DNA of 64,000 nt from Beta vulgaris subsp. vulgaris (lineage: Eukaryota > Streptophyta > Magnoliopsida > Caryophyllales > Amaranthaceae): the NCBI RefSeq assembly GCF_026745355.1, contig NC_079202.1, forward strand, positions 61,966,806 through 62,030,805, read 5' to 3'. The translations under genes and the position numbers were made by a program. The notes under the pieces were generated by a model. That model had not been told where the DNA came from, searched no databases, and saw nothing but the letters and a program-made list of their open reading frames with translations. This document shows, piece after piece, positions 36,801-47,200 of this stretch (positions are counted from its first letter, which is position 1; each line of letters starts with the position of its first letter).

Positions 36801-38085
36801 ATGTTAATTAAGCTCTTGTTCATGTCCTATTTTGACCATGATTTACACAGATTCGCAAACTGGATGACACTGAATTCCGAAATCCTTTCTCAAGGTCCTA
36901 CATTCGGGTATATATCCTTGACTATAGTACATGCTACCGACTCTCTATTCGCTGTGTCTTCAATCTGCCTCCATGCCCATGAGGCCACACAAAGGGTCTC
37001 GCATGGTAGCGAGTGAAGTAAAGAGTTTCTTTGCTGACAATATCAGATGTCCTTGTGCTTGAGTTTTGGGCTATGAGTTTCGGTCTTTTGCCATGTGAAA
37101 GCATCTCGAAAAGCACCAGATGCTTTCTGGTAACCATACTTGCTGGCTGCTGCTTTGTTACCCGTGGAGAGGTTGAGACATGTTTCAATTTCCGCATTGT
37201 GTTGTCATCGACATTTTTTCCCCTCTTCCCAATATTATCCCAACTAAGTATTTGGGGGGACCTTATCGAAATAATCAAAAGTGTTATTTTACACTATCTT
37301 CATTAAGTCTTTTTAACTCCGTTGTTTCTGACATAAACAACACTTGAGATTATATTTCTAATGATTCCCAAAACTTTGGATTATACTTGAATAATTTAAA
37401 GCTTGGAATCTTTTGAGAAGTTCACTAAAAGTTGGGATTTTTCATTTCAATTTTTCCTTTTTCAATTTGTAATGGTGTTTTGGATCTTCAAACACGAGGA
37501 GAAAACATATAAGCATACCTAGTCAGATGGCTCTTGTTTTGAATCTATGGAGTTTACGGGACCTTTGGTCTCTAGAAGCTGACCTTATCCCAAGTGGTAG
37601 AACTTTTTTGCTATATCTTCCACACTCCCTATTTTCATAAACATGTACTTGACAGATAAAAGCCTATGAGGGTAGTTCGCCAAGGAGCAGGAGCAGGAGC
37701 AGGAGCAGAAGCAGGACCCCTATCCGGGATAGAAGCATAAGTGTAGAAAAGAACCCAAGGTAAATGTGCTGATAATACATCTCCATGCCTTTTATACCCT
37801 AGCCATTACATAGTCTCTTTTCTTTGGTAGTTCGGGTATTCCTGTATGAGTTTGCTTATCATGTTTATTGCTTGGTGTCTACAAAGAATGACATGATTAT
37901 ATATGTAACCAGACCTGCTCCTAGATCGACGTCTGCCTCTCCTGCAAAGCCAATAAGGTACCGTACTTCAGTTTTATGCTGGAATATATGTGAAAAGAAA
38001 CAAAATTCTTTTATGCTTTTCGACCCTTAAGCTTCTTTTCCCCTTCTATTTCAGATCTAGGTCAAGGTCTGCTTCGCCACGCTAG
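33861..38085 (+). CDS. SR34A: Serine/arginine-rich splicing factor, SF2/ASF subfamily (SR34A-like), 11 coding exons
   Basis: Exons: 33861-33947, 34778-34843, 35025-35099, 35167-35326, 35709-35755, 36323-36380, 36721-36770, 36851-36907, 37656-37759, 37913-37957, 38055-38085 (780 nt, 259 aa). RRM1 (about 8-78) has RNP2 IYVGNL and RNP1 GYSFVEF. A Gly-rich hinge covers about 88-118. RRM2 (about 130-201) carries SWQDLK (140-145), the signature of the pseudo-RRM of SF2/ASF-type factors. The RS domain (about 205-259) has an uninterrupted run of Ser-Arg dipeptides plus SP sites. Members bind exonic enhancers and recruit U1/U2AF in the nucleus. The hinge and RRM2 match plant SR34A better than SR30 as I remember them. 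The RS tail is short for the family (usually 270-300 aa). Introns 1, 5 and 8 are long; intron 5 holds two nested MITEs. Confidence 0.93.
35782..36273. mobile_element. Outer Stowaway MITE in intron 5 of SR34A, split by a second MITE
   Basis: CTCCCTCTAGTCTTTATAAG (from 35784) and the inverse at the right ending ATAAAGACCGGAGGTAG (to 36271) are flanked by TA. GTTTACC/GGTAAAC extend the inverted ends. The interior is interrupted by the Stowaway at 35884-36139. Confidence 0.8.
35882..36141. mobile_element. Inner Stowaway MITE (256 bp), nested in the outer one
   Basis: CTCCCTCCGTTTTTTTTAGA at the left and its almost perfect inverse at the right, flanked by TA (35882-35883, 36140-36141). The inner part TAAGAAAAAATATAGTCATG is shared with the element at 59891-60148. 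Confidence 0.92.
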
Positions 38086-38959
38086 GTAAATGTTCCCATC
38101 TGAAGTTTTACCTATGGAGCTGTTAAAAAGTGGTGCTTTCAATTTCAGTAATAAAGAGACAAATTTGATTGAAGAAGTTTTACCTATGGAGACCTGTCTA
38201 TGTTACTATCCGCTTGGATCTTCTTGAAGACTACTAAATGAAGAAGTTCGCTATAATATTTTGCTGTAAACTGGCGTAGAAGCTGGTTATCTGTCACTTA
38301 TGGGTTAAAAGAAAGGGTATTTCCATAGCCGTTCTCCACATAACAAAGACTTTGTGGATGTCAATATACCTCTTGTTTTCTGGAGAACGGTTAGGTGAAT
38401 CACCTTGTTCTTACAAAATGGCTAAGGAGAAATTTTTTTAAGAAATGACATTGGCACTATCTAAGCAACTTCTTTGGCATAATAACATGTTTATGATGCA
38501 AAAGCGATCAGTTTCCTGTTTCTTTGATGTATTTTTCTGAAGTTTATGCAGTTTTCTGTCTAATTTGCAAATATAGTTCTCTTCTATGTTGACATTTATT
38601 TTTGATTTCAACAGGGCCTGGTTTGCTGAGGATGAACAGTGGTTACTTTCATGAGCAGATGGGATGGCGAAAAAATTGAACAAGTTCTAGTTTACCATCT
38701 CAGGAAGTAGCGCGGCCATAGTAATGAATTTTGAAGCATTGTTGTGGCAGATGATATGGAGCTTTGTTTTGTAAGAGTCACGGCGACTTTGTAGCCATGT
38801 AAGAACTTAGTTTAGAGATACTTGTTGCATCCTAGGCAGGTTGTACGTGTTGTTGTCGACTACCGTTGCCTGCATTAGATTTTCAGAATCCTACCAGTTC
38901 TTGTACCTTGCCAATGTACACATGAGATCTGCATTTATGCCTTTGATGGAATTTGGTTA

Positions 38960-40870
38960 CATTTGCACTTATTTGGTTATCTATGAATTGGATTTTGCCT
39001 ATACTTTTTAACGTGGGAATTCGAGGTCTCATGAACGACCACTAAAAACAACTTTATTTTTGTTTTGTTCACGACCTAGACTTTCATTAATCGAGCAATT
39101 AAGCACCCCAACTCGTCCCTTTGAAAGGTTGATGTACAGTTGTACACCGTGCTAAATGCTAGCACTAATTTCCTAGAACAAGTAACTTTATTTTAGAAAA
39201 ATTTATGCTTGGAATAAGTCAATAAACTTCAAAAGGGTGATGTGTTAGTTTTTATTCATAAGATTAGAAAAATACAGAATACAGATACTAAGAATTAAAA
39301 TTTAAGAGGATTAATGTGTTGGTTAAAATCGATTTTTCTTTCTTAACTATGATCATGTTTAACTAGTTTGCTTCCATGAGTGAAGAAAGACTAATGCAAC
39401 TCCACTATCATGTCCAAAACTTTAAGAATTCAATTGTATATATATGTTTCTCATGAAATTTGTCACTTAGAATATTTGTTTCTCAATAATTTATTCTTAG
39501 GATATCTAATGGTTTATTTCTAGTTGAGTTAACGGTAAATATATAAATATATAATAAATTGAATACTCAAATCACAAATGTACTTACATCATTGAAATAA
39601 AATGTCTAATGATTTTCGCCCTTTTATATCAAAATATAAACTAAATATAACCAATTTTTATATGTATAAAATCTCATGTTTTATTTTCCATTTTTGTTTA
39701 ATTAAAATTGTATTCTAGGTGCGTGACTACAATTTCCACACATCAAAATTCTATTAAAGTAACGAAATGTGAGGACATAAATCGTAACCTACCACATGTA
39801 GCCTCTCTTAATTTACAAATAATCAATCCGACTTGTGTGGATCTGATTCACAGTAAAATTAGTATGTATCATATTCACGCACGTAATTGAGACATACACT
39901 ACTACATACATAAAAGCCCAATATATAACAAACATATACGGTATATAAGAAAGAAATACACTGTATCACAAACAAACACTATAACACAAAGAAACACTAT
40001 TACAAATAAACATTATAGCTCTTGCAAAAAAAAAAACACTATAGCACATACAAACACACTATGTCGAAACTGACAATATTATCCTAATCTTCTACAATAA
40101 GTTCAATTGTACAATCAATTATATTACATAGAAACACACTATATCATAAATAAATACACTATATGAAAAAGAAATACACTATAACACAAAGAAACACACT
40201 ATAGCACAAAGAAATACTATCACATATAAACATATTATAACACAGCAAAACATACTATATCGAAACTAACAATATAATCCTAATCTTCTATAACAGGTTC
40301 AATTGTACAATCAACTACATCACAAAAACTGAAAAACGAAGTAAAAACTTAAAGAGAGAGAAAACGAAGCAGCTATAAGAGAGAAACAGAAAAGACAAGG
40401 AGATATGAGGAGAGTGAAAGACAAAATAGTATGAGTTGTAATCATTACAACCTACATAACATCTATTCAGTGTACACTAATTAGTGTGCACCCGGTTCAT
40501 ACGAGTTTTTTACACAAATAATTATCCACATACCCACCTATTTTTATTAATATACGTCTTACTTGTAACAAAATCTTAACCCTACAATAATACTTTCTTT
40601 TGCCTTAGGCGGTTTGCAATTAGCTAAAAATAGAAAGTAGAAACATTAAGGAACAAATAACCATTAATTATATCAATTGACGCATGATTATATCATAAAT
40701 TCCTCAAATATTAATAGTGTAAAGATGTGTTTAACGTTTATTTGCAATCCTAAAGACTGTAAATATCAAAAACCCTACAAACTAAAGTAACATACATTTC
40801 CTAAATGTTTAACATCACAGGTAAAAACCTAATTTGTTTTTCTCAATATTCATAACATCCACAAAAATAA
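38960..40870. other. Spacer between SR34A and RPP1
   Basis: No gene. 39,945-40,330 is a field of irregular AAACACTATA(G/A)CACAAAG-type repeats with one clear direct duplication (separate entry). The rest is AT-rich. Confidence 0.55.
40058..40315. repeat. Direct duplication of about 62 bp, 196 bp apart
   Basis: The segments 40058-40121 and 40254-40315 share TCGAAACT(G/A)ACAATAT, ATCCTAATCTTCTA and GTTCAATTGTACAATCAA in order, within the CACTATA-rich repeat field. Confidence 0.85.
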
Positions 40871-40873
40871 AAA

Positions 40874-40883
40874 TGACGTGTCA
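40874..40883. promoter_or_regulatory. ACGT-core element TGACGTGTCA
   Basis: TGACGTGTCA is a near-palindrome with an ACGT core, of the kind bound by bZIP factors. It lies just upstream of the site II cluster of RPP1. Function is inferred only from the motif. Confidence 0.4.
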
Positions 40884-40907
40884 TTTAAAACCTCGAACTG
40901 GAGCTCA

Positions 40908-40936
40908 TGGGCTGGGCCTACAATTCTCAAGGCCCA
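40908..40936 (+). promoter_or_regulatory. Site II cluster (TGGGCY) upstream of RPP1
   Basis: TGGGCTGGGCC at 40908-40918 holds two overlapping TGGGCY motifs, and GGCCCA at 40931-40936 is a third in inverse orientation. Site II motifs bind TCP factors and mark growth-related genes in plants. They lie 65-100 bp upstream of the TATA box. Confidence 0.7.
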
Positions 40937-41002
40937 TTCAATAGTTCACGACACAAACAGATCTACTGCTATAAAGAGAAAAACAAACCCTGAAATTAGT
41001 CC

Positions 41003-41010
41003 TATAAAAA
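41003..41010 (+). promoter_or_regulatory. TATA box of RPP1
   Basis: TATAAAAA lies about 30 bp before a pyrimidine-rich stretch (41042-41054) that looks like a TOP-type transcription start of a ribosomal protein gene. Confidence 0.7.
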
Positions 41011-41033
41011 CCCAATTACCACCATTTTCCTCA

Positions 41034-41041
41034 AAACCCTA
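41034..41041 (+). promoter_or_regulatory. telo-box AAACCCTA near the RPP1 start
   Basis: AAACCCTA is the plant telo-box, commonly found just at the transcription start of ribosomal protein and other translation genes, usually together with site II elements, as here. Confidence 0.7.
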
Positions 41042-41250
41042 GCTTCTCTCTATTGTAGCCGCGTAGTTGCAGAAACACTTACCTTCTTCTTCCTTCGGTA
41101 CTTTCTCTCTCTTCATTTCTTCAACTTCTCTCTCTTCATCTTTAATTTATGCGATTGATCTTCTTCTTGATGTTTACAGTTTTTTGTTTCTGGAATTAAT
41201 TCATTTTGCAGAGATTATTGTGTGTTCTTCGTTAAAAAGCTCGAGTAACA

Positions 41251-42670
41251 ATGTCGGTCGGTGAACTCGCTTGCACTTACGCCGCTCTTCTCCTCCACGA
41301 CGACTCAGTCGCCATCACTGTAATTTTCTTAAATTTATTTTCGGTTGTTTTTAATGTTTGTCTATTTTTGTGCAAAATGATCGAAATTCAATCAATTAAT
41401 GACAGATTGTAGTTGGAAGTTGTTGAAAAAAGTTTTAATTTGTGTTTTTAGTTGGTTGATTTTAGATATGAATCGCGATTTTTTTTGTTTTGCAATTTAT
41501 TTGCTCTGTTTTGTTTGTTCGGGATCGAAATTTATGACGAAGTGATTGATGTTGTAGTTTTCTTTTGGATTCATTTATAACGTAAATTTTGTGGATTTTT
41601 TTTGTTCTATTTTGGATCTTAGGGTAGAATTGATGGAGAGAAGAAACATTTTTAGTTTCATTGAATTTATGAACCTTTGTTGAATTAGAGTTCTGTCAAT
41701 TGTTAATGGTGATAAGTTTAATATTTGTGTAAACTAGGAATATATATATATACCTATAGGAGTTTCTTGTTGCACTTAGAGAATACACCTCTGTGTGCTA
41801 GTGCCTTATAAGTGAGAATAACAAGTTGAATCATGAATGTATATAATGTTTTGGAATGTTTCGAGATTGGTGTTGTAGGCTTCTTGGCAAGGTTTTACTT
41901 TGCTTTATTGGGGTTTAGTCGAGTAGTTAAATTGTTCGTTATGTGTGTATTGGGACTATGCTACTGCATATGCAGAGTTCGATTTTATAATTGTTATTTG
42001 CAATTGATTAGAATGTTGTCTAGTAGTGTGTATATTGACACACCTCTTTGTTATAATTTGCGACGATAACTTGATCTTCAAATAATGAAGATGGGATCTT
42101 TGATAGACTTTTAATCAATTTAAAAGGAGATTGATAACTTGGTATATGTTCTTCCTCTATAATTGGATTCAATTTTTTCTGTGTCGTTCCTATCATATAC
42201 TATTGTTATCTAGTTAAGGCAAAAATTTGCACATCTAATTTGATTAGCAGCTGTAGGCAAAAATGTGATATATATTAGCTGCTGCCCATCTAACACATTT
42301 CTGTTTTCAGGCTGAGAAGATTACAACAGTGATTAGCGCCGCCAACATCGAATGCGAGTCATACTGGCCAAGCTTGTTTGCCAAGCTCCTTGAAAAGAAG
42401 AGCGTTGAGGACCTTATCATGAATGTTGGTGCTGGTGGAGGCGCTGCTCCCGCTGCGGCTGTTGCTGGTGGAGGTGCTGCTGCCGCCCCAGCTGCTGCCG
42501 AGAAAGAAGAGAAAAAGGTTACACCTTTGTTTTTTGTTCTTCCATTCTGGAATATGATGTTTATTCCTCTCAAATTTGGTTTGTTAAACTGGTTGATATT
42601 TGTTTCTTATCAGGAGGAGCCAGAGGAAGAGAGTGATGGAGACATCGGATTCAGCTTGTTCGATGATTAG
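41251..42670 (+). CDS. RPP1: 60S acidic ribosomal protein P1
   Basis: Exons: 41251-41319, 42311-42517, 42614-42670 (333 nt, 110 aa), all phase-0 junctions. The N-terminal helical domain begins [18 protein letters not shown], the typical P1 start (P2 differs). It is followed by an Ala/Gly hinge, an acidic Lys/Glu stretch and the conserved C-terminal [12 protein letters not shown] tail that contacts elongation factors. P1 pairs with P2 on P0 to form the lateral stalk of the large ribosomal subunit and stimulates factor-dependent GTPase activity. Length fits the family (about 110-113 aa). An additional intron in the leader (41098-41211) is likely, with GT and TTTTGCAG signals. If intron 2 is retained the frame stays open, but it would insert a hydrophobic stretch before the tail. 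Confidence 0.96.
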
Positions 42671-43411
42671 ACTGTCTGATAGGCTTGTGCCATTTTTCTA
42701 TCTTATTAGTTTTTAGTATGATGGTAGTAATATGTTCCAAGAGATTTTTGTTAAAGTTTTTTTTTTGTACTCTTCGAGATCAGTTATTTTGAGGTTTTGC
42801 CATTGTTACTACTATGTGGAGTCTTCTTTTGAATACAAAGTAATCAAGTGAATTTTGGTAAGATTTTATTCAAATTGCAGCCTCTTTTATTTTTTTTGGA
42901 AGACAAAATGCCTTCCATTGTTCGGCATTTTCTAAAACTCCAAATACTAGATTTCTTGTTCATAGTTGTTTGTTGCCGTGGATTGAATCCTGCAAAGCAT
43001 TTTTGACGTTTTTTATTTTGTGCATTTTAGTCGAGTAATTGCTTTAATTGTAATTTCTGCACTAGCCAATGCATTTTTTTTATGTGGTACTAGTACTTAT
43101 TTTTCTGTTTAGAAGACTAAATTTTACCAGCTTTTTGATGTCATTGATGACGGCTAGTTTTGTATTAGTTAAAATTGCGAGACTTCAAATTTTGAAAAAT
43201 ATCTTAATAAATCTAAAGATTCAATATGCTTAGTTTGTTTTGTTTCATATGCAACAAATGAGTATTTCGTATCTCATAAATAATACTTATTTGTTGCATT
43301 TAAATGAAATGAGGGAAGTTTTTGTTTTCTTTAATATAGATTAGTGTCAAAATATTAACAATGTTTAGCCAAAATGGGAAGCTAGAACCTGGCACAAACC
43401 CAAAAAAATTA

Positions 43412-43507
43412 TACTCTTCCGTTTCGTAATAAGTGAAACGCTTTTTTTTTTTTTTTGATGTGAGCTTTTTTAGAGGAGTGTTTCACTTATTATGGAACGG
43501 AGGAAGT
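43412..43507. mobile_element. Short Stowaway MITE (92 bp)
   Basis: CTCTTCCGTTTCGTAATAAG at the left and its inverse CTTATTATGGAACGGAGGAAG at the right beside TA (43412-43413, 43506-43507). A T-run fills the loop. Confidence 0.88.
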
Positions 43508-44226
43508 ATGTAAGTTTTCTATGTTTGTTTATTATAATTGTTGATTACTGATTTATTCTGGACTTAAAAGAAAAAAGCAGTCATTGTTGATCAACCTATT
43601 AGGCTACTATGCCCACTAATTCAAGCATTGCTGTTGTTTCCAAGAACATTGTCCAGCTTTATTTGAAGTACTTATCGGTAAAATGGGAGGAAAAAACTTC
43701 CAAGCAACTGCATATCCAATTACCCATCTGTTAAATGAGGGTTACTTTTCTTTTGCTATGAATCCTGATCTGGTTACAAGAGGTCCTAAAAGAAAAGATC
43801 AATATTTACGCCACTTCTAGAAACTAAGAGTGACATATTGAATGATCTTGCTACTTGGGTGAGTCAAGTGGAGATTGCTTAAGCCAACATCCAGGAATGA
43901 CATCATTTTGAGTTTTTGACAGACGTGAAATTTCTGCGGCAAAACTTTCTCCTAACATTAACACATTGAAGAATCATTATTCGGAAGAACTTACAAGGTA
44001 TTCAGCCTTAAAAATCAGTGAATATAGTTTTACCTAACTTTCTCAGCTATATACAAAACTAGTATAAATTTGGGAAGCTGTGGAGAAGAAGTCGCAGGGT
44101 TGATGCACTATAATGCTTCAAATAAAACGAGGTAAAAAAAGGCAAATGAGTAAATCAGTGAACCATGTTCTTCAACCAGCAATATGAGCAGCAGTAATGA
44201 GCTCGATATCCAACAGCCAGGAACAT
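43508..44226. other. Spacer / VPS8 3' UTR region
   Basis: The part next to 44226 should be VPS8 3' UTR (minus strand). No other gene is supported. Confidence 0.5.
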
Positions 44227-47200
44227 TTAGTTTACACGGGTCTTCTCCTTGCCTGCAGCATCATTCTTGTGCATTAGGAGTTAAAGCAACTAGCTCAGAA
44301 GCATGTGAATGGAGGAATGCATGTAATGCTTACCAAATATTTTTGATTTGAGGGGAAATCTTAATGATGAACCTTTTACTTTGAGATCTCGGAGTTGCCT
44401 GTTTTTACTTGGCTTTTCATCATCCACCACACCTTCTCTACTTCCCACTGACGGAAAATTGGTTCTTTTGTTTATTTTATCATGATAAACAGCTGGAGGA
44501 GCTAGCTTCAGATGAGGCATAGTATCATTTGGGATCAGTCTCTGGTTCTTCCGGAGACTATTCAAGATTTCAAACTACAACATTACACAGCAAGATTAGC
44601 TAATTTTGAATTGCTTGTAAACTATTCAATAGAATAAATAAAGATTTCAGGAAAAGCTCCTAACAAAATTACCTAGCTGGCTCGATAGAGTCTAACAGGT
44701 GAGCTAAGTAATTTAGAAATTTACACCGAGCAGTGTTCAGGGCATTGTGTTAGTAGGGACGAGTTAGGGTCACAGAGTAGAGAAGAGTACAGTGGTGTAA
44801 CAATTAGTTCGATGTAATACAGTCATTATTGAAGAGGAGATGGGTAGAGGGTCACAGCAACAACAAAAGGTGCAACTAGGATTGGAAGAGAGCAGTCTTC
44901 AAGCTCAGAGGATACAATTCTTGAAGTGCAGTGGATAAGAGGTAACAGAAACCTATAACAAAATAACTTATGCGAGAACGAGTCTTTGGCAATGAGTTAC
45001 TGTTTGATCAGATGCTAATTTATACTGATACAGTGGTTACTAGAGTTTGAACTTAAGACTCCTATTAAGGCCTTCTTCTCCCCTTTCTAATGTTAATTTT
45101 TCTTGAGTATTGAATAACTGAATATAGCTAGTTCAATTTGCACAGAGGGAACATTTGTTGATTATAGCAAATTTTGAGAGATTCAGTTATGATGTCTCAA
45201 TGGACATTGGACCAAAATGGAAAATAGAAGAGACATAATCATATGGCAGTTGTAAATGTGTGTCAAGAACCTTGATTTCTTGTGGTTGGAGTACATACAC
45301 CATACTATAGATTAACGGGTGTCAGAAACTAGCTCTCTTTCATTTTTGGCGACTTGAGTTCATGAACATTCATAAAGCAGAATTAAGATAGAAGACGACA
45401 CAGAGAAAAGAGACAAAACACGTACTCTAGAAATTTGAGGGGCGGTGGAGTTCTCAAATGCATCAAGTTCATGTGGGTGTAGAAAACTTGTTCCATGTGC
45501 TCGCCTTGATGTGGATGGTGGTGATGCTATCACTAATCCTTGCTCTACCATCTTACCTTTACCTTTTTGGACCTTTTTTTTATGCACACATATTGGACAT
45601 CCACCAGAGGAACTGTGACTTGATGTAACATTCTCCTGAACATCACATTGTAGATGGCTCGCATGACCACAATTGTAAACCCGAATTCCAGAACTGGAAG
45701 TACTCTTGAAGGAACAATTGCATATACAGCACTGGAGACTTCGAGGGGCATAACCTTTAGAAGCCCCCTTCTTGAGCAAGCTCATGGTATAGAATGTATC
45801 ATCCTCTATCAAGCATTTGGCGGTATCCTAACAAGTGAATAAAAGAATTACAAATATAATAATGAGAAATTAATTTCTTCCATAAAGGCAAATTATTGGC
45901 ATCATTGCTCAAAATTTTCGTAGAAAAAAGAAGGGTTTTACTCAGAAGAATCGAAACATCAATGGCTGCCAATTCTTGTCATAAATAAACACAAAAGCGG
46001 TGTTGGGAACAATTGTAGATAAGTGGGCTTCCAGGTGCTGACTCCCTAGTCCCTACTTAACTCACATACTACAGAGGGAATAGTGAGAATGGATCCTTAT
46101 AGATCAGGCAATCAAGCTCCCTAAGAAAAGAGGGTTATTGATGCAATTGTCATTTCACAGTCTCGTACCAATTTAATCCTTGCCATTTAAAAAACCAATT
46201 TCTCATTAAGTCCACTTTGATGATTGTAATGTAAATGTCTGTAATAAAGACACATAGATAGTAATTCTACAACTGAGGAGTTACTTCCAGTGACAAAAGC
46301 ACGTACCAGGATCTTCCTTTCGAAGCTGTATGTTCCTAGCATTCCCAGTATGGTTAGCTTAAAATCACCGAATTCCTGACTTCCATTATCTGACAGAAGT
46401 TTTGCCATTATAGACGGAAGGCGAACATGTCCGATCATCCCCTCAACAATTTCCTTGACAAATTGTGAAAACAATCCCTTCAGAAAAGGAGCACATTTCT
46501 GATTACTGTATACCCTCCATGTGATGGCATTGACATCTAAGTCGTCTTTAGACCTTGAAGCCTCAGTTAGCATGCCATTTTCAGAGTTACCTTGAGAAAT
46601 AAGTAAAGGTTGACAAAACCTGGAAGAAAAGCTAAGTAGTTACCACCAAGCAGATAGCAGAAGCCTAAACACGAGGCCTCTACTGAAAGAGTAGAATATT
46701 ACAAAAAGAAATTCAAAACAAATTAATTTATTTTTCAATCTATACCGAGAAAGCCTATATGTAAGAATAATTTCCCATTTCACCATCAATGTGATGCTCC
46801 AACAACGCAATCACAGTGAAGTTCCCAGCTGAGATTGGAAACTACTACCTCCATTTCTTAATAAGTGCAACATTTCCCTTATTTGGAATAGTCACAATAA
46901 GTGCAACCAAGCTCAAAATGGTAAAAAAAGTTCAATATTATTACAAATATGCCACCAAAAAGCAAGAGGGGACCACAACTTTTTTGTTTCATCACTTGAA
47001 TTACTCTACTTTATTGTGGTCCCAACTTTCTCTCTCTACATTTCTTGGTATTCCCCCACTTTCTCTATGTTGCACTTACTAAGAAACGGAGGAAGTATAT
47101 AAATGTAACACCCGAAGTTTTTGCTGACAAGTAATTTTAAGAGGATTCTACTTTGATTGCTAAATCAACAAGGTTCGCCTTTGAAAGCTATATGCTAGGA

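Larger units (their letters stand above)
31130..38950 (+). other. SR34A: Inferred transcript span of the SR34A-type gene, including leader intron and 3' UTR intron
   Basis: A leader exon is inferred to end at 31297 before a GTAAC donor. The acceptor is at 33857-33858, two bases before the ATG, giving a leader intron of about 2.56 kb. Downstream, the TAG stop at 38083-38085 is followed directly by a GTAAAT donor, with a good acceptor at 38613-38614, giving a 3' UTR intron of 529 bp. The transcript start and end are approximate. A leader intron is common in SR genes and often alternatively spliced; these splice sites were read by eye. Confidence 0.55.

Noticed and set aside
36609..37016. 135-aa frame overlapping SR34A exons 7 and 8
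   Set aside because: It crosses two well-supported introns; only the parts in the exons are real.
41833..42069. 78-aa frame within RPP1 intron 1
   Set aside because: Cys/Leu/Val-rich translation of T-rich intron sequence.
42307..42573. 88-aa Ala/Pro-rich antisense frame over RPP1 exon 2
   Set aside because: Antisense of the Ala/Gly hinge of P1.
45654..45842. 62-aa plus-strand frame over VPS8 exon 17
   Set aside because: Shadow of the RING-coding exon.
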